Notes under the pieces: model-generated | Told to the model about the DNA's origin: nothing | Database searches by the model: none | What the model saw: the letters and a program-made list of their open reading frames with translations, nothing else | Assembly: GCF_017094485.1 (NCBI RefSeq) | Contig: NZ_CP064786.1 | Location: forward strand, 1,488,001-1,552,000 | Reading direction: 5' to 3' | DNA: 64,000 nucleotides | Source: Natranaeroarchaeum sulfidigenes | GTDB lineage: Archaea; Halobacteriota; Halobacteria; Halobacteriales; Natronoarchaeaceae | Program-made: the position numbers and the translations under genes | Shown: positions 35,801 to 43,783 of the stretch, in pieces | Position numbering within the stretch: position 1 is the stretch's first letter | Layout: each line of letters begins with the position of its first letter

Positions 35801-35862
35801 CGAGAGAGGATATCGATAGGGATGATGCATTTGAACAAATATATGAATCGCTGAACCGATAG
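32830..35862 (+). CDS. GmrSD-like modification-dependent restriction protein (DUF262/DUF1524)
   Basis: 1010 aa. The N-terminal DUF262 domain has KIPKFQRDYSW (about residues 79-89) and VIDGQQRLATTS (D144-T151), a ParB/Srx-like NTP-binding motif. The second part carries the DUF1524 HNH-type nuclease signature EEHILPQTP (H660) and the later NNRIKNSPFSLKLAFY (about 756-771). GmrSD and relatives cut DNA with hypermodified bases using NTP. Residues 800-1010 are an acidic extension. The DNA is clearly AT-richer than the Dpd-like genes before it, pointing to separate acquisition. If the host carries deazaguanine DNA, its specificity must avoid that mark. Confidence 0.8.
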   Translation: MSAENADSEDSLPDIASHIIDLESDEDSESYSIDIQTEIRENGIQNLESLDYRDLAKRLDEDLMKISRSFFGKLMTNSILKIPKFQRDYSWDVENHEQFWYSLRNQAETINSASNKRNALTESFLGTIYIAEEDDSSSSFQVIDGQQRLATTSIILNTLRRKIEKESKNLNDAEETFAEFLRKQIISRCIYEDSGSEGRSNKLSIKMRGHDHDYFRIIFDDSATRILSIANEMREPSGQGIKISTIFEKLGRDTETIDEDNLERLGLELSDTKYYAHRGSHNRLFKAKNYYDEAIDRFLSEVISLNEDQHMQRIYAMLNLAIILMRGFQVIQVRLTTSVKPETKVQIFQSLNETGKNLTVSEKIRARIVAQFGFEADEVDSWEEINRLLSDHTVDTEEYLIDYLIATSEKPDNKSKVGKRVLDAFSISERPSAYMPSRIEDKEEGERFISHLEESSQRYIDLTKHKQLDNQYFQADDDDVSSEELNELHARISQYLQRLTGEQWVPFQLLLYNELASGDSDVDPSVLVTMLDVTENIMLRYSLTNARATAIDTTFTTSCVNYNRKKIPNDIRDHLGYSESDSFSSVDTDLLTELLLHSTKLEQISRAELEQALLYKSAWPNLQPLLLRISRENMRNAEDAGRRSTESSIKLRQEELQEEHILPQTPKLSDSDNEKAWLEYFLSHPREDAGNSNGSIEDRDLGDEAIESEGILPNWLSGDDIDQCNLDDEGDLIFSRITERFIEDAGNRMLINGTVNNRIKNSPFSLKLAFYYLSSYKDLDDMGEFLANLDNIEATEEEFVRLIVEFSELGELSDGELEFLLYQVSDIFGKSKGWVKDNTEEDPIMDWDLIEPEGLEDRFDTAADFLQHFDIDEDEHESFYEVNWENMEPIIDDQRLIFQKMIENEGDNENKAGRTDDNQPLKVAYGDFRTNLVESILLKIKREGDLSDVANEYPTVHVFNQKWNWKRLAERKAHLVEETLDSLNFRTRDIPREDIDRDDAFEQIYESLNR

Positions 35863-36345
35863 GGGATATAATAAATAGTATATGGTTTTATTTATCGAAG
35901 TAACTTAGATTCATTGTATTGCTCCATCACTGCTTCAGAATCAAGAAACCAGGCTTAGCAGTCGTCTGAGGATACGTTATTTTCTAAATGGGTGTAATGG
36001 TTGCATTTTCGTCAATATCTGCCATTTTCGAAGATATCTTATCTTGGTTCGTATCAGATTTGACAGTTGCCGACATCTTACGTGTTTCTCGTTAACATAA
36101 AGATAGTATCGTTTAGCTTAATCTGCAGGATTAATTGACTAACTCGAAACGTCCAAGTCACCTGAATTCAGCTCAGTCATTGTTGTTCCGCGTCTTCTCA
36201 CTGCCGTCCATTGATATATTGACGTGACCTATGTCAATAAAATAGATTTATATTCTGTATCCAGTATTGACCGCGATCAAATTGGTATGTTTCAACTGAG
36301 AGATCACCCATCAATTTTTAACTCAGGCTTCGTCTTGTTCGACCG
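35863..36345. other. AT-rich intergenic region with one operator-like palindrome
   Basis: About 480 bases without a gene. It contains an inverted repeat tattgac (36217-36223) and gtcaata (36233-36239) with a 9-base spacer, about 107 bases upstream of the GIY-YIG start, and AT-rich sequence afterwards (aaaatagatttatattc). Nothing else was recognised. Confidence 0.4.
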
Positions 36346-36909
36346 ATGCTCTCGGATAAACTGAGAGAGATTCCGGTAGATACACAGGGAGTGTACTGCC
36401 TGTTTGATCTTGATGGGAACGCAGCTTATGCAGGGAAAAGCAGCGACCTTCGAAGTCGACTTCGCCAGCACTTCATCCGTCAAGACTCAAGCGTAGCCAG
36501 CTATGGTCGCTTGGATATCTGGGATATTAGCCACTTCCATTGGTGGGAAGCGGAGTCATACGACCGTGCGGAAGACTTCCTCCTCGACTACTATTCACCG
36601 TACCTGAATTTCAAGAGTGATCTTGAAACGCCAAATGGATCGTCGCCTATCGGGTTCGAAAACCCGGATGGCGTTGTACATCTCATTGATGAAGAAGAGC
36701 GTGAATTTCGATCCCAGCCCTATAACCGAACTAAACAAAAGATAGATCATATCTCACGGATGGTCGACAAGATCAAGCTGGCTGGCCACAGCGACAATAC
36801 GAAGCGTACTCTCTACGAGCACCAACGGATTTTGCGAAATAATATCGACGAATTCCTCGGTGTGAAGCAACCAGAGGACCAGTCTGATCTTCAAGATTAT
36901 ACCGAATGA
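36346..36909 (+). CDS. GIY-YIG nuclease-domain protein
   Basis: 187 aa. The N-terminal GIY-YIG core is visible: GVYCLFDLDG (residues 15-24), AYAGKS (27-32), DLRSRLRQHF with the probable catalytic Arg36, and a conserved WWEAESYDRAEDFLLDYY segment whose Glu may bind metal, followed by YLNF. The C-terminal 80 residues are charged and helical. This short build resembles stand-alone GIY-YIG proteins of unknown substrate. It stands alone between the GmrSD-like gene and the insertion sequence. Role in defence or repair not resolved. Confidence 0.75.
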   Translation: MLSDKLREIPVDTQGVYCLFDLDGNAAYAGKSSDLRSRLRQHFIRQDSSVASYGRLDIWDISHFHWWEAESYDRAEDFLLDYYSPYLNFKSDLETPNGSSPIGFENPDGVVHLIDEEEREFRSQPYNRTKQKIDHISRMVDKIKLAGHSDNTKRTLYEHQRILRNNIDEFLGVKQPEDQSDLQDYTE

Positions 36910-36968
36910 TGTGCCCTCTTATTCCGTAGAAAGCGAATTTCACATTTATGCGTAAGGACCACCCTTGG

Positions 36969-37666
36969 GGCGGTGTTCAGATAAGGATTGAAAGGTGAGG
37001 CGATGCGTTTTCAAAGTGTTCTATGCCCGAAAACGCCCGCCTCACCGGTAGTATTGAATAGATTGACTTAGAGTTTGTTGAACGCGAAGCGACACCGGAG
37101 CTGCTGATGAAGCTTGGTATTCAGCTCCATCTTGCTGGACTATCACTTTCGAATACCGTTTCTATTCTCGAAGTATTTGGTGTCAAACGGGCTCGATCGA
37201 CCGTGCACAGCTGGGTTCACAAGGCAGATCTACAGCCCGAAGCTGGTCAAAGCCCGGATCACGTTGCGGTTGATGAAACCGTGATCCGACTCAATGGACA
37301 GCAGTACTGGCTGTATGCTGCTGTTGATCCGGAAACAAAAGAATTACTCCATACAGAGCTTGAATCAACCACTACAACCGTTCTCGCTCAATCGTTTCTT
37401 GCCACAGTACGGGAGAAACACGATGTCGAAGACGCGGTGTTTCTCGTCGATGGCGCAAGCTCGCTCCAAATAGCCTGCTCACCACACGGCCTCGATTTCA
37501 GATACGAAAAACGAGGAAATCGGAATAGTGTCGAACGTGTTTTTCGAGAGGTAAAACGACGAACTTCTTCGTTTAGTAATAGCTTTAGTCACACCGAACC
37601 AGAAACTGCTGACAACTGGCTCAGATCGTTCGCCTTCGCATGGAATCAGCTTATCTGAACACGACC
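36969..37666 (+). mobile_element. IS6-family insertion sequence (ISH14/ISH15-like), 698 bp
   Basis: Terminal inverted repeats ggcggtgttcagataag (36969-36985) and its partner ending at 37666 match at 15 of 17 positions. An 8-base target duplication acccttgg lies on both sides (36961-36968 and 37667-37674), as expected for IS6 elements. The insertion split a cacccttggagggtg hairpin just upstream of the vWA gene. A TTTATG box at 36945-36950 would have been 34 bases from that gene's ATG before insertion. Confidence 0.85.
37023..37658 (+). pseudogene. IS6-family transposase with a nonsense codon
   Basis: From the ATG at 37023 (MPENARLTGSIE) the frame meets TAG at codon 13 (37059-37061) and then continues uninterrupted as a typical IS6 DDE transposase: DHVAVDETVIRLNGQQYWLY with the first Asp, VFLVDGASSLQIACS with the second, and RNSVERVFREVKRRTSSF with the Glu. 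Downstream ATG starts such as 37107 would remove the N-terminal helix-turn-helix. The copy is probably inactive unless the stop is read through, yet its perfect target duplication suggests recent insertion. Confidence 0.75.
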
Positions 37667-37684
37667 ACCCTTGGAGGGTGCACT

Positions 37685-38326
37685 ATGAAGACTCACGTTA
37701 CTTTCGTACTCGATTCGTCGGGGTCAATGTCGGCAATAGAGGAGGATACGATCGGGGGGTTCAATTCGTTCCTTGAAGAGCAGCGGGATGAGCAGGGAAC
37801 GACAACGGTTACGCTGTATGATTTCAATACGAACGTTGAGTGTGTTTATCAGGCGCGTCTGGTCGAAGAAGCACCGAAACTTGACAGCGGAAATTATACA
37901 CCAAGTGGTCGGACGGCGTTGCACGATGCGATCTCGACTGTTTTAACTGAGATGAGTGATCGGATTTCGTCATTGTATCCGGATGCTCGTCCCGACAACG
38001 TGATTGTTGTTGTATTGACTGATGGAAAAGAGAACGCGTCCGAAACACCGCAATCGATGGTCCGAAGGCAGGTTGAATCTCGGCGAGAGGAGTTGGACTG
38101 GGAATTTCTCTTCATCGGTGCAAACCAAGATGCCGCCCTTACGGCGAGCAGCATGGGCATAGACACCGACCGTTCGCTGGACATGGCACACAGTAGTGAA
38201 GGAACGAGGGCAGCTTATGAGTCTACCTCAGAACGAATTCGACAGGCACGTGAAGAGGGTACGACAGGAGGGTTTGAACAGACAGACCGTCAGAAGCAAG
38301 ACCAGGCGAGAGATTACGAGCAGTAG
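37685..38326 (+). CDS. von Willebrand factor A domain protein
   Basis: 213 aa. The MIDAS metal site is present: VLDSSGSMS (D10, S12, S14), a Thr in SGRTALHDA and VLTDGKEN. The C-terminus is Gln/Arg/Glu-rich and polar. vWA proteins of this small type mediate metal-dependent protein binding, often beside AAA ATPases; none is adjacent here. The correct start is the ATG at 37685 with ggaggg just upstream; the frame is open into the IS but that part belongs to the transposon. A truncated paralogue lies at 48480-48812. The IS sits between the presumed promoter and the start, so expression may now depend on the IS. Confidence 0.8.
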   Translation: MKTHVTFVLDSSGSMSAIEEDTIGGFNSFLEEQRDEQGTTTVTLYDFNTNVECVYQARLVEEAPKLDSGNYTPSGRTALHDAISTVLTEMSDRISSLYPDARPDNVIVVVLTDGKENASETPQSMVRRQVESRREELDWEFLFIGANQDAALTASSMGIDTDRSLDMAHSSEGTRAAYESTSERIRQAREEGTTGGFEQTDRQKQDQARDYEQ

Positions 38327-38596
38327 TATAACACCGACTGATTTAGGCAATCAACCAGACTAGGTCCTCAATCAATATCAGATCAAAATGAACCGCCAAT
38401 TAACTTCTAATTCCGTGGAAGTTTGAGGGCATTCGGATCTGTTGATATCCTTAATAAATAATGAATTTGTCGACCATGCTGAATATCGAGCGCATCTATT
38501 GCGTCTTTCTCTATCGAAAGGTACTCCGAGTCAAGTTTTGCACGTTCAGGATTGACAAAAATACTAAGTATTCGGAAAAAATACTAGCTTCTAAAG

Positions 38597-39487
38597 ATGG
38601 GCCAGGATTTACATTATTCCGTTGGATCCTCACCAACTGATCCCACCGATATAGAGAGCATCTCCGACCTGCGTGACTGGATGGGGAGATGTATCGAACG
38701 GTACGAAAATCAAGTTGCCGAGTTTGAGTCACCAGTCCCTCATGGACGTGTCTACATTGCCAGAACGATCCGCTATCGCTCTGGCGAAGGCCTTGTCCAG
38801 ACCGGGAGTGCGCCGAGTTTCTTCGGTGGTCTGTGGAGCCTTGCAACCTGTAAGAAAGGAATGCGCGGTGAGCCAGAGGGCGACAACTCACCCAACCCGG
38901 ACCACCCCTTTCAGAGGCTGTTCCACGATTCGGATGAGAACGGAGTCCGCCGGCCAAAGTGTCCCGTGTACATCCTGCCGTCTTCCTCTAGGAGCAAGTC
39001 TGGGAATGACAAGCGGCCTGGGGTCGGATCTCATCGTAATTGGCTGACCAGTGTAGCAATGGTCACGCACGGCTTCGATAGTATGGAGGATTACGGCGCG
39101 TACCTCCGAAGGGCGCACGACGGAGAAGCGGTGGCGAACCGCCTGACCCACGTATCAGACCGACCGAAAATCGCAGAGAATCGTGGTGACTGTCACGTTG
39201 ATGACGATGGCAACGTCCGATATCCGCCAAATAAGCACCAGCATGGAGACGGCAGTGGTGAACCCAAATGTGGGTGTGGCAACACCTCTGGAGGCCTGAA
39301 CCCGTATGACCACGTCGACAACAGTGAATTCCACGTGAAATGCGTCTCCGAGTCTGACTATTGGCTTGGCTGGACGGAACCAACCTTCGCCATCAAGCCC
39401 GAGGATGAGTTTAATGTCGGTAGCCCGGTATCGAAGGGGCTCGACGATATCTTGAGCCGCTTTGAGGCGGTTCCTGGGGGGCAGTGA
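38597..39487 (+). CDS. Nmad2-like protein, first gene of Nmad pair B
   Basis: 296 aa, a paralogue of 1067-1942. Conserved blocks are HGRVYIARTIRYRSGEGLVQ, TGSAPSFFGGLWSLATCKKG, RNWLTSVAMVTHGFDSMEDY, the Asn-Arg-Gly-Asp-Cys-His block and a C-terminal SDYWLGWTEPTFAI. A His/Cys-rich patch (KHQHGDGSGEPKCGCG) may bind metal, as in copy A. It overlaps the next gene by TGATG. This copy is GC-rich with typical haloarchaeal codons, unlike the AT-rich copy A. Probable role in nucleotide modification, by family resemblance only. Confidence 0.5.
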   Translation: MGQDLHYSVGSSPTDPTDIESISDLRDWMGRCIERYENQVAEFESPVPHGRVYIARTIRYRSGEGLVQTGSAPSFFGGLWSLATCKKGMRGEPEGDNSPNPDHPFQRLFHDSDENGVRRPKCPVYILPSSSRSKSGNDKRPGVGSHRNWLTSVAMVTHGFDSMEDYGAYLRRAHDGEAVANRLTHVSDRPKIAENRGDCHVDDDGNVRYPPNKHQHGDGSGEPKCGCGNTSGGLNPYDHVDNSEFHVKCVSESDYWLGWTEPTFAIKPEDEFNVGSPVSKGLDDILSRFEAVPGGQ

Positions 39488-40212
39488 TGTCGTTGGTGTT
39501 GGTCGGAATCGCCGCCGACTCACAGAACGCGTCCAACTGTCCTCCCATCTTCGACGATGGTCAATTCGAGTATATTCCGATTCCCGAGCAGTACGAAACC
39601 ACGGAAACTGCGACGTACGCGAGCGAAGGCCACGATAAGTACCTCTCGTACGTGGTTTACGATGGCGAGGAGACGGCGGCATTCGATAACGTCCCAATCC
39701 ACTACGACCCCAACTTCGAAGCCCTCACCTTCGGCGACCCCGGGAAGTCCCGAAGCAAATTGCTTACGCTTGCACCCGACGATATCATCGGGTTCTACTC
39801 CGGACTCACCCCTCCCGGACAGAGGAGACCGAAGCACCGCTACCTGATTGGCTATTTCGTCGTTGATCGGGTCGTGGATTTCAACTCGCTCAACGAGGAA
39901 CAGATCTCAACCGAAGTCGAGCGAAACCGGCAGAATGCTCACATCAAACGCTACTTGAGGTGCAGGGATCGGAGGCACCTCGAAGATCTCGTGATCGTCC
40001 AGGGAAAGAGACCAGGCGGGCTGTTGGATGAGGCGGTGAAGCTGAGTGGTGGCCGGCCCGACGCTTCGAACTACTACTTCACGAAGGAATGGCTTGACGC
40101 GTGGGAACCCTCCACTGAGTATCTAGGAGGCATCAAGCCCGTGATAGCCGCTGATATCGGCAAAGCGGAGTTCATCGACTCACTGGAACGCGTGGCGGGG
40201 ATATACATGTGA
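39487..40212 (+). CDS. Nmad3-like protein, pair B
   Basis: 241 aa from the ATG at 39487 (GTG at 39484 possible). It keeps the blocks of the Nmad3-like gene at 1942: LVLVGIAADS, GQFEYIPIPE, HYDPNFEALTFGD, DDIIGFYSGL, YLIGYFVVDRVVDF and NAHIKRYL. Shorter than copy A in the middle. It is the second gene of a translationally coupled pair, so the two products probably form a complex. The duplication on both sides of the Dpd-like locus suggests that the pair travels with modified-base systems. Confidence 0.6.
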   Translation: MSLVLVGIAADSQNASNCPPIFDDGQFEYIPIPEQYETTETATYASEGHDKYLSYVVYDGEETAAFDNVPIHYDPNFEALTFGDPGKSRSKLLTLAPDDIIGFYSGLTPPGQRRPKHRYLIGYFVVDRVVDFNSLNEEQISTEVERNRQNAHIKRYLRCRDRRHLEDLVIVQGKRPGGLLDEAVKLSGGRPDASNYYFTKEWLDAWEPSTEYLGGIKPVIAADIGKAEFIDSLERVAGIYM

Positions 40213-40387
40213 AAACAACATAGCGAAGATTACTGCCAGCACGCTCGTCTTATCTGAAGATTACGACGACTATCTCTATATTTGGTCGGACGGGCTGTGG
40301 TGAACTCATCCTCTATATTTAGTATGCCGATTCTCTCATCCGCCGAGTATTTCAACAGAGCTGAATATCTTGTGGCGGGATAGAAGG

Positions 40388-40804
40388 TTACCTGTACATT
40401 CCGCCTCGGGGTCGCCGGCTACGATTCTGATACACCTTGACAGCAGATGCAATCAGGAGAATCACGAGTCCAGTGAAAAGGATGAGTGCGCCTGTGAGGT
40501 TGGCTCCGAGTAGCCCGGATATCCCGATAGCAACTAAGTAGTACCCAAAGACACCTGGGAGTCCCGCAATGGCGTACGCGAAGAGGGTGGCACCAATCGT
40601 GGTGAGGATAGGTATGAAACTAAGTACGATAACGCCAGAATATAGATAAGTTGTCACTTCCTCGTTTACTGGTGCATCGTGTATGGCGTCAACAAGCGAG
40701 AGGAGGAAGAGCTGGAGGAATGGGATGATAACCGACGCCATCAACGTATTCACGACGGCCCGCTCGAAGAGTCCCGCCGTCGCGTCTGCTGGACCTCTGG
40801 ACAT
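40388..40804 (-). CDS. small multi-pass membrane protein
   Basis: 138 aa from the ATG at 40804. Three to four hydrophobic helices are visible: NTLMASVIIPFLQLFLLSLV, then LYSGVIVLSFIPILTTIG, AGLPGVFGYYLVAIGISGLL and GALILFTGLVILLIASAV, with a basic C-terminus (NRSRRPRGGMYR). No family recognised. It lies 24 bases after the PIN gene on the same strand and may be the last gene of that operon; a membrane effector is possible but unproven. Confidence 0.65.
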   Translation of the reverse strand: MSRGPADATAGLFERAVVNTLMASVIIPFLQLFLLSLVDAIHDAPVNEEVTTYLYSGVIVLSFIPILTTIGATLFAYAIAGLPGVFGYYLVAIGISGLLGANLTGALILFTGLVILLIASAVKVYQNRSRRPRGGMYR

Positions 40805-40828
40805 CTTCAACAAAGCTGGTTATTTAAT

Positions 40829-41503
40829 CTATGACATCGACTGATACGATGCTTCGACCTCCTTTGGAAGAACGATATCAATGACCCAATCAGAGCCTTG
40901 TTCATCAGCGAGAAGATCAACAATTTCCTCTGTGTACTCAAGTATGTCATCACCATCAAGTGTAGCGAATATTCCTGACCCACCCTCGGCAGTCCAACCG
41001 GCGGCATCCGTCACGATCCGTACATCAGCGCCATTATTTATGATTCTACCGAGTGCAAGCTCGAGGCTGAACGGTGCTAGCGGATCGACCGTAGAATCCT
41101 CTAACGACGATTCGAGGTGGTCGGCACGTTTGCCGGCCGCTCTGACGAACCGACGAAGACGGCGGAGGACTTCCTGGCGATTATCGAGTGATGCCAGTGT
41201 CATCTGGATGTTCCGAACGTGAGTTGCATCGTTCTGTCCGATATAGACTCGTCTCTCACCGGGATCATAGTCTTCGATTTGCCCCTCGTTTTCAAGCAGA
41301 AAGTCGATCAGGTCCTCATATATATCTCGACGACGCTCGACAACGTCGTTAAATTCGTTCAGGACGTTTGGACTGACCACTACGTCGACTTTGTCAGATT
41401 CGAGAATCGCCGTCGAACGGTTCCGTTCCCACTCTCGCTGCACGAAACTCACCAAGATACAGGTATCAACAAAGACCGACTCGGGGCTGTCCTCACTGGC
41501 CAT
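40829..41503 (-). CDS. PIN-domain protein
   Basis: 224 aa from the ATG at 41503. The opening SVFVDTCILVSFVQREW has the first PIN Asp; VSPNVLNEFNDVVERR gives the Glu, and later ADVRIVTDAAGWTAEGGSG supplies a further acidic site. PIN proteins are metal-dependent RNases, often toxins. The start lies inside the end of the Panacea-like gene (11-base overlap), so the pair is co-translated. Longer than a VapC toxin (about 135 aa), with an inserted helical middle. Confidence 0.65.
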   Translation of the reverse strand: MASEDSPESVFVDTCILVSFVQREWERNRSTAILESDKVDVVVSPNVLNEFNDVVERRRDIYEDLIDFLLENEGQIEDYDPGERRVYIGQNDATHVRNIQMTLASLDNRQEVLRRLRRFVRAAGKRADHLESSLEDSTVDPLAPFSLELALGRIINNGADVRIVTDAAGWTAEGGSGIFATLDGDDILEYTEEIVDLLADEQGSDWVIDIVLPKEVEASYQSMS

Positions 41504-42707
41504 GATCAGAACTGATATAGTGATCAGCGAGCGCAGTGATTCTTTCCTCGATCTCGTCATCGCTCGCCGGGTAATCCGTGTAGTCGGGTTTCAACCCAGC
41601 GTTCTCAAGTTCCTGCTCGAATCGCTCGATATTTTGCTTGAGTTCGGATTCGAACTCAGTAAGTCGCTGTTGCCGGTTCGAACGGAGGTCATCCTTGGCT
41701 GGCCCTGTCGCTGTCTCTTGTGAAATGATGAGACAGGGATACCGCCACACGTAGTAGTAGAAGAAATCCTGCATCGAACGGACTGCAGCCACATGTTCTT
41801 GTTCGAATTCATCAGGTGAATGCTGGGCCAACATCATCAGTCCGTCTTCGATGAGGTCGGTCCCATGAACGACCCCGTCGAACGTTGCCGATAACGTCTC
41901 TAAAGACCGAATCGTACAGTGGAGATCAGATATTTCGAGTTCAGCCGTCTTCACCAACTCCCCGATTGGTTGATCGGGCGCATTCCCTTCAATTTGGTCA
42001 GCAACGGTCGTTTCAATATCCCGTAAATGTGTACGAAGATGAGTGCTCTGGACGTAGAGGTCGCGGTACTTCGGAGGAGCATGATCGAGATAGAAATTTT
42101 GTAGGAACCGCATCGTATGCTGGTGCCACACTTCTGGGATTACGGAGATATAAAAATCGACAATATCTCCGTGCTTGTCGTCGATATCATTATTTCTATT
42201 CGGAGAGCTTTTAGTGTCGTCTGTTTCTGTGTCAGTGAAGAGGATCGGATCGATATCGGCCGACGTTGTGTCCTCATTAACTTGCGTCGATAAATCAGTG
42301 AAGCGTGTTTCAATATCAGAAGCGAAGAATTCGTCGTCTGAGGCAGATACGTCATCTATGGTTCCAGAAGACTCCACGTTAGTGGCGGCTTCGGCCTCTA
42401 CATTGTCACAGAGAGGCGAACCGTCACTGGACTCTTTGATTGTCGGTGTCTCGGTTTCCGGGAGCTTATCGAAGGCTGATTTCAGGCCGGTGGGAGTTCC
42501 GGAATCTCCCGGGAGAACAGCACCAGCAAGATACCAGCTATATGTGACGGGAAGGTCGAACTCATCGATGGCTAGGTACAGTAATTTCTGCAGCTTCGTC
42601 TTGTTCGCGTATGTAGGGTCGACGTCGTCGAGTTGTGCCATCGCTTCCGCGATGCACGTGAGTAGTTCGTCGACGACGTCCTGTTCTGCGGATGTTAATT
42701 GTACCAT
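41493..42707 (-). CDS. large protein with Panacea/DUF4065-like N-terminus
   Basis: 404 aa. The N-terminus (NKTKLQKLLYLAIDEFDLPV, then TYSWYLAGAVLPG) resembles the Panacea (DUF4065/SocA) antitoxin fold, which usually starts with KLQKLLYYA. An acidic linker (about 80-160) is followed by a helical C-terminal domain with FYISVIPEVWHQHTMRFLQN and FFYYYVWRYPCLIIS. It is coupled with the downstream PIN gene. By analogy with Panacea systems it may neutralise the PIN protein, but its size is far above an ordinary antitoxin, so a larger defence function is possible. Confidence 0.5.
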   Translation of the reverse strand: MVQLTSAEQDVVDELLTCIAEAMAQLDDVDPTYANKTKLQKLLYLAIDEFDLPVTYSWYLAGAVLPGDSGTPTGLKSAFDKLPETETPTIKESSDGSPLCDNVEAEAATNVESSGTIDDVSASDDEFFASDIETRFTDLSTQVNEDTTSADIDPILFTDTETDDTKSSPNRNNDIDDKHGDIVDFYISVIPEVWHQHTMRFLQNFYLDHAPPKYRDLYVQSTHLRTHLRDIETTVADQIEGNAPDQPIGELVKTAELEISDLHCTIRSLETLSATFDGVVHGTDLIEDGLMMLAQHSPDEFEQEHVAAVRSMQDFFYYYVWRYPCLIISQETATGPAKDDLRSNRQQRLTEFESELKQNIERFEQELENAGLKPDYTDYPASDDEIEERITALADHYISSDHGQ

Positions 42708-42841
42708 CGATAATCTCGGAATGGCGTGATAGTACGAGGGACTTCCTCGGTAATATATCTTGATAGTGTAGTTATCGTCTTCGTGTCCGCCATCGGTATC
42801 TGTAACACAATTTCAACCGTGGGATGAGCCTTGATAGGGAA

Positions 42842-43783
42842 TTAGGCGTTCTCCACCCCGTCTAAATAACTCTTGACGGTCTGCCACTGACGTGACAACG
42901 TTACAACGCTCACAAACGCTACCGAGGCGAGATCTTCTTGCACAACCTCTTCTCCACATTGTTTAGCAGCACCGTAGAGGATTGCCGCAGCAACTCCTGT
43001 AGGACTCTGTCCGATGTGTTTTCCATCTTCGGCCATAGCGCGGGCGATATGGTATGCACACTGGCGTGTCTCGCTGGAGAGACCCGCCTCAGATGCAAAA
43101 CGAGGGAGAAATACCGATGGCTCTGGAGGGGCCACCTGAAGGTCGTACTCCTTTAACAGTCTACTGACTGCATTTTTTATTTTCTCGAGGGAGACAGGGG
43201 ACTCGTCGGCGATTTGCTTGAGGGGAAACGGAACGTGGTGTTCTCGGGCAGTTACGTGAAGACAAGCAGCTCCCATCGACTCTACCGAGTGACCGACCAG
43301 GAACCCATCGTCAGCAACACGCCGGAAGAGGAACGCCGACTGCTCGGTGAGGGTATCGTTTGCCTCCAGGGAACTTGTGAGTGCGCGAAGCTCTTTGAGG
43401 CCGTGTCGGAGTGTCCGGTTTTTATGATTCAGCCGTTTGTTATACCGACTCCAGAAAGCAGTTTCCGAACTATCATTGCCGACCCGGGTTCCGACGCTGA
43501 ACCGACTGATAGATTGTGTTGGCCCGGTGCGCCGCTGTTCCCGGGGTGTCCACCCCGGTTCACTATGTTTGAGTTCAGTTTGCGTGTGAATGGCCCCACA
43601 AGAGTCACAGTACCATTCGCCTGCAGGACTACGAGTGAACGTCTTCGCGTCGCATTCGCTGCAGCTGGATGTGGTATCAAAATCTTCAGCAGGAGTTTGA
43701 TCGACCTTGTTGGCTGATGATTCCCCAGTCGTTTTGTTTTCGAAGGCGACACGCCGTGCTATGGATTGTTGGCGAGAAGACAT
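42842..43783 (-). CDS. tfb: transcription initiation factor IIB (TFB)
   Basis: 313 aa from the ATG at 43783; the frame is open upstream to 43918 but the extra 45 residues are basic and not TFB-like. It has a zinc ribbon (C41, C44, C59, C62), a B-finger/linker region (RFSVGTRVGNDSSETAFWSR) and two cyclin-like repeats (ESMGAACLHVTAREH and QSPTGVAAAILYGAAKQCG). Haloarchaea carry many TFBs with promoter preferences; an island-borne copy could direct transcription of island genes. It lies 134 bases downstream of the Panacea-like gene, on the same strand. Confidence 0.85.
   Translation of the reverse strand: MSSRQQSIARRVAFENKTTGESSANKVDQTPAEDFDTTSSCSECDAKTFTRSPAGEWYCDSCGAIHTQTELKHSEPGWTPREQRRTGPTQSISRFSVGTRVGNDSSETAFWSRYNKRLNHKNRTLRHGLKELRALTSSLEANDTLTEQSAFLFRRVADDGFLVGHSVESMGAACLHVTAREHHVPFPLKQIADESPVSLEKIKNAVSRLLKEYDLQVAPPEPSVFLPRFASEAGLSSETRQCAYHIARAMAEDGKHIGQSPTGVAAAILYGAAKQCGEEVVQEDLASVAFVSVVTLSRQWQTVKSYLDGVENA

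Noticed and set aside
36969-37666. Transposon-borne CRISPR or defence cargo between the IS ends
   Set aside because: The 698-bp element contains only the transposase frame.
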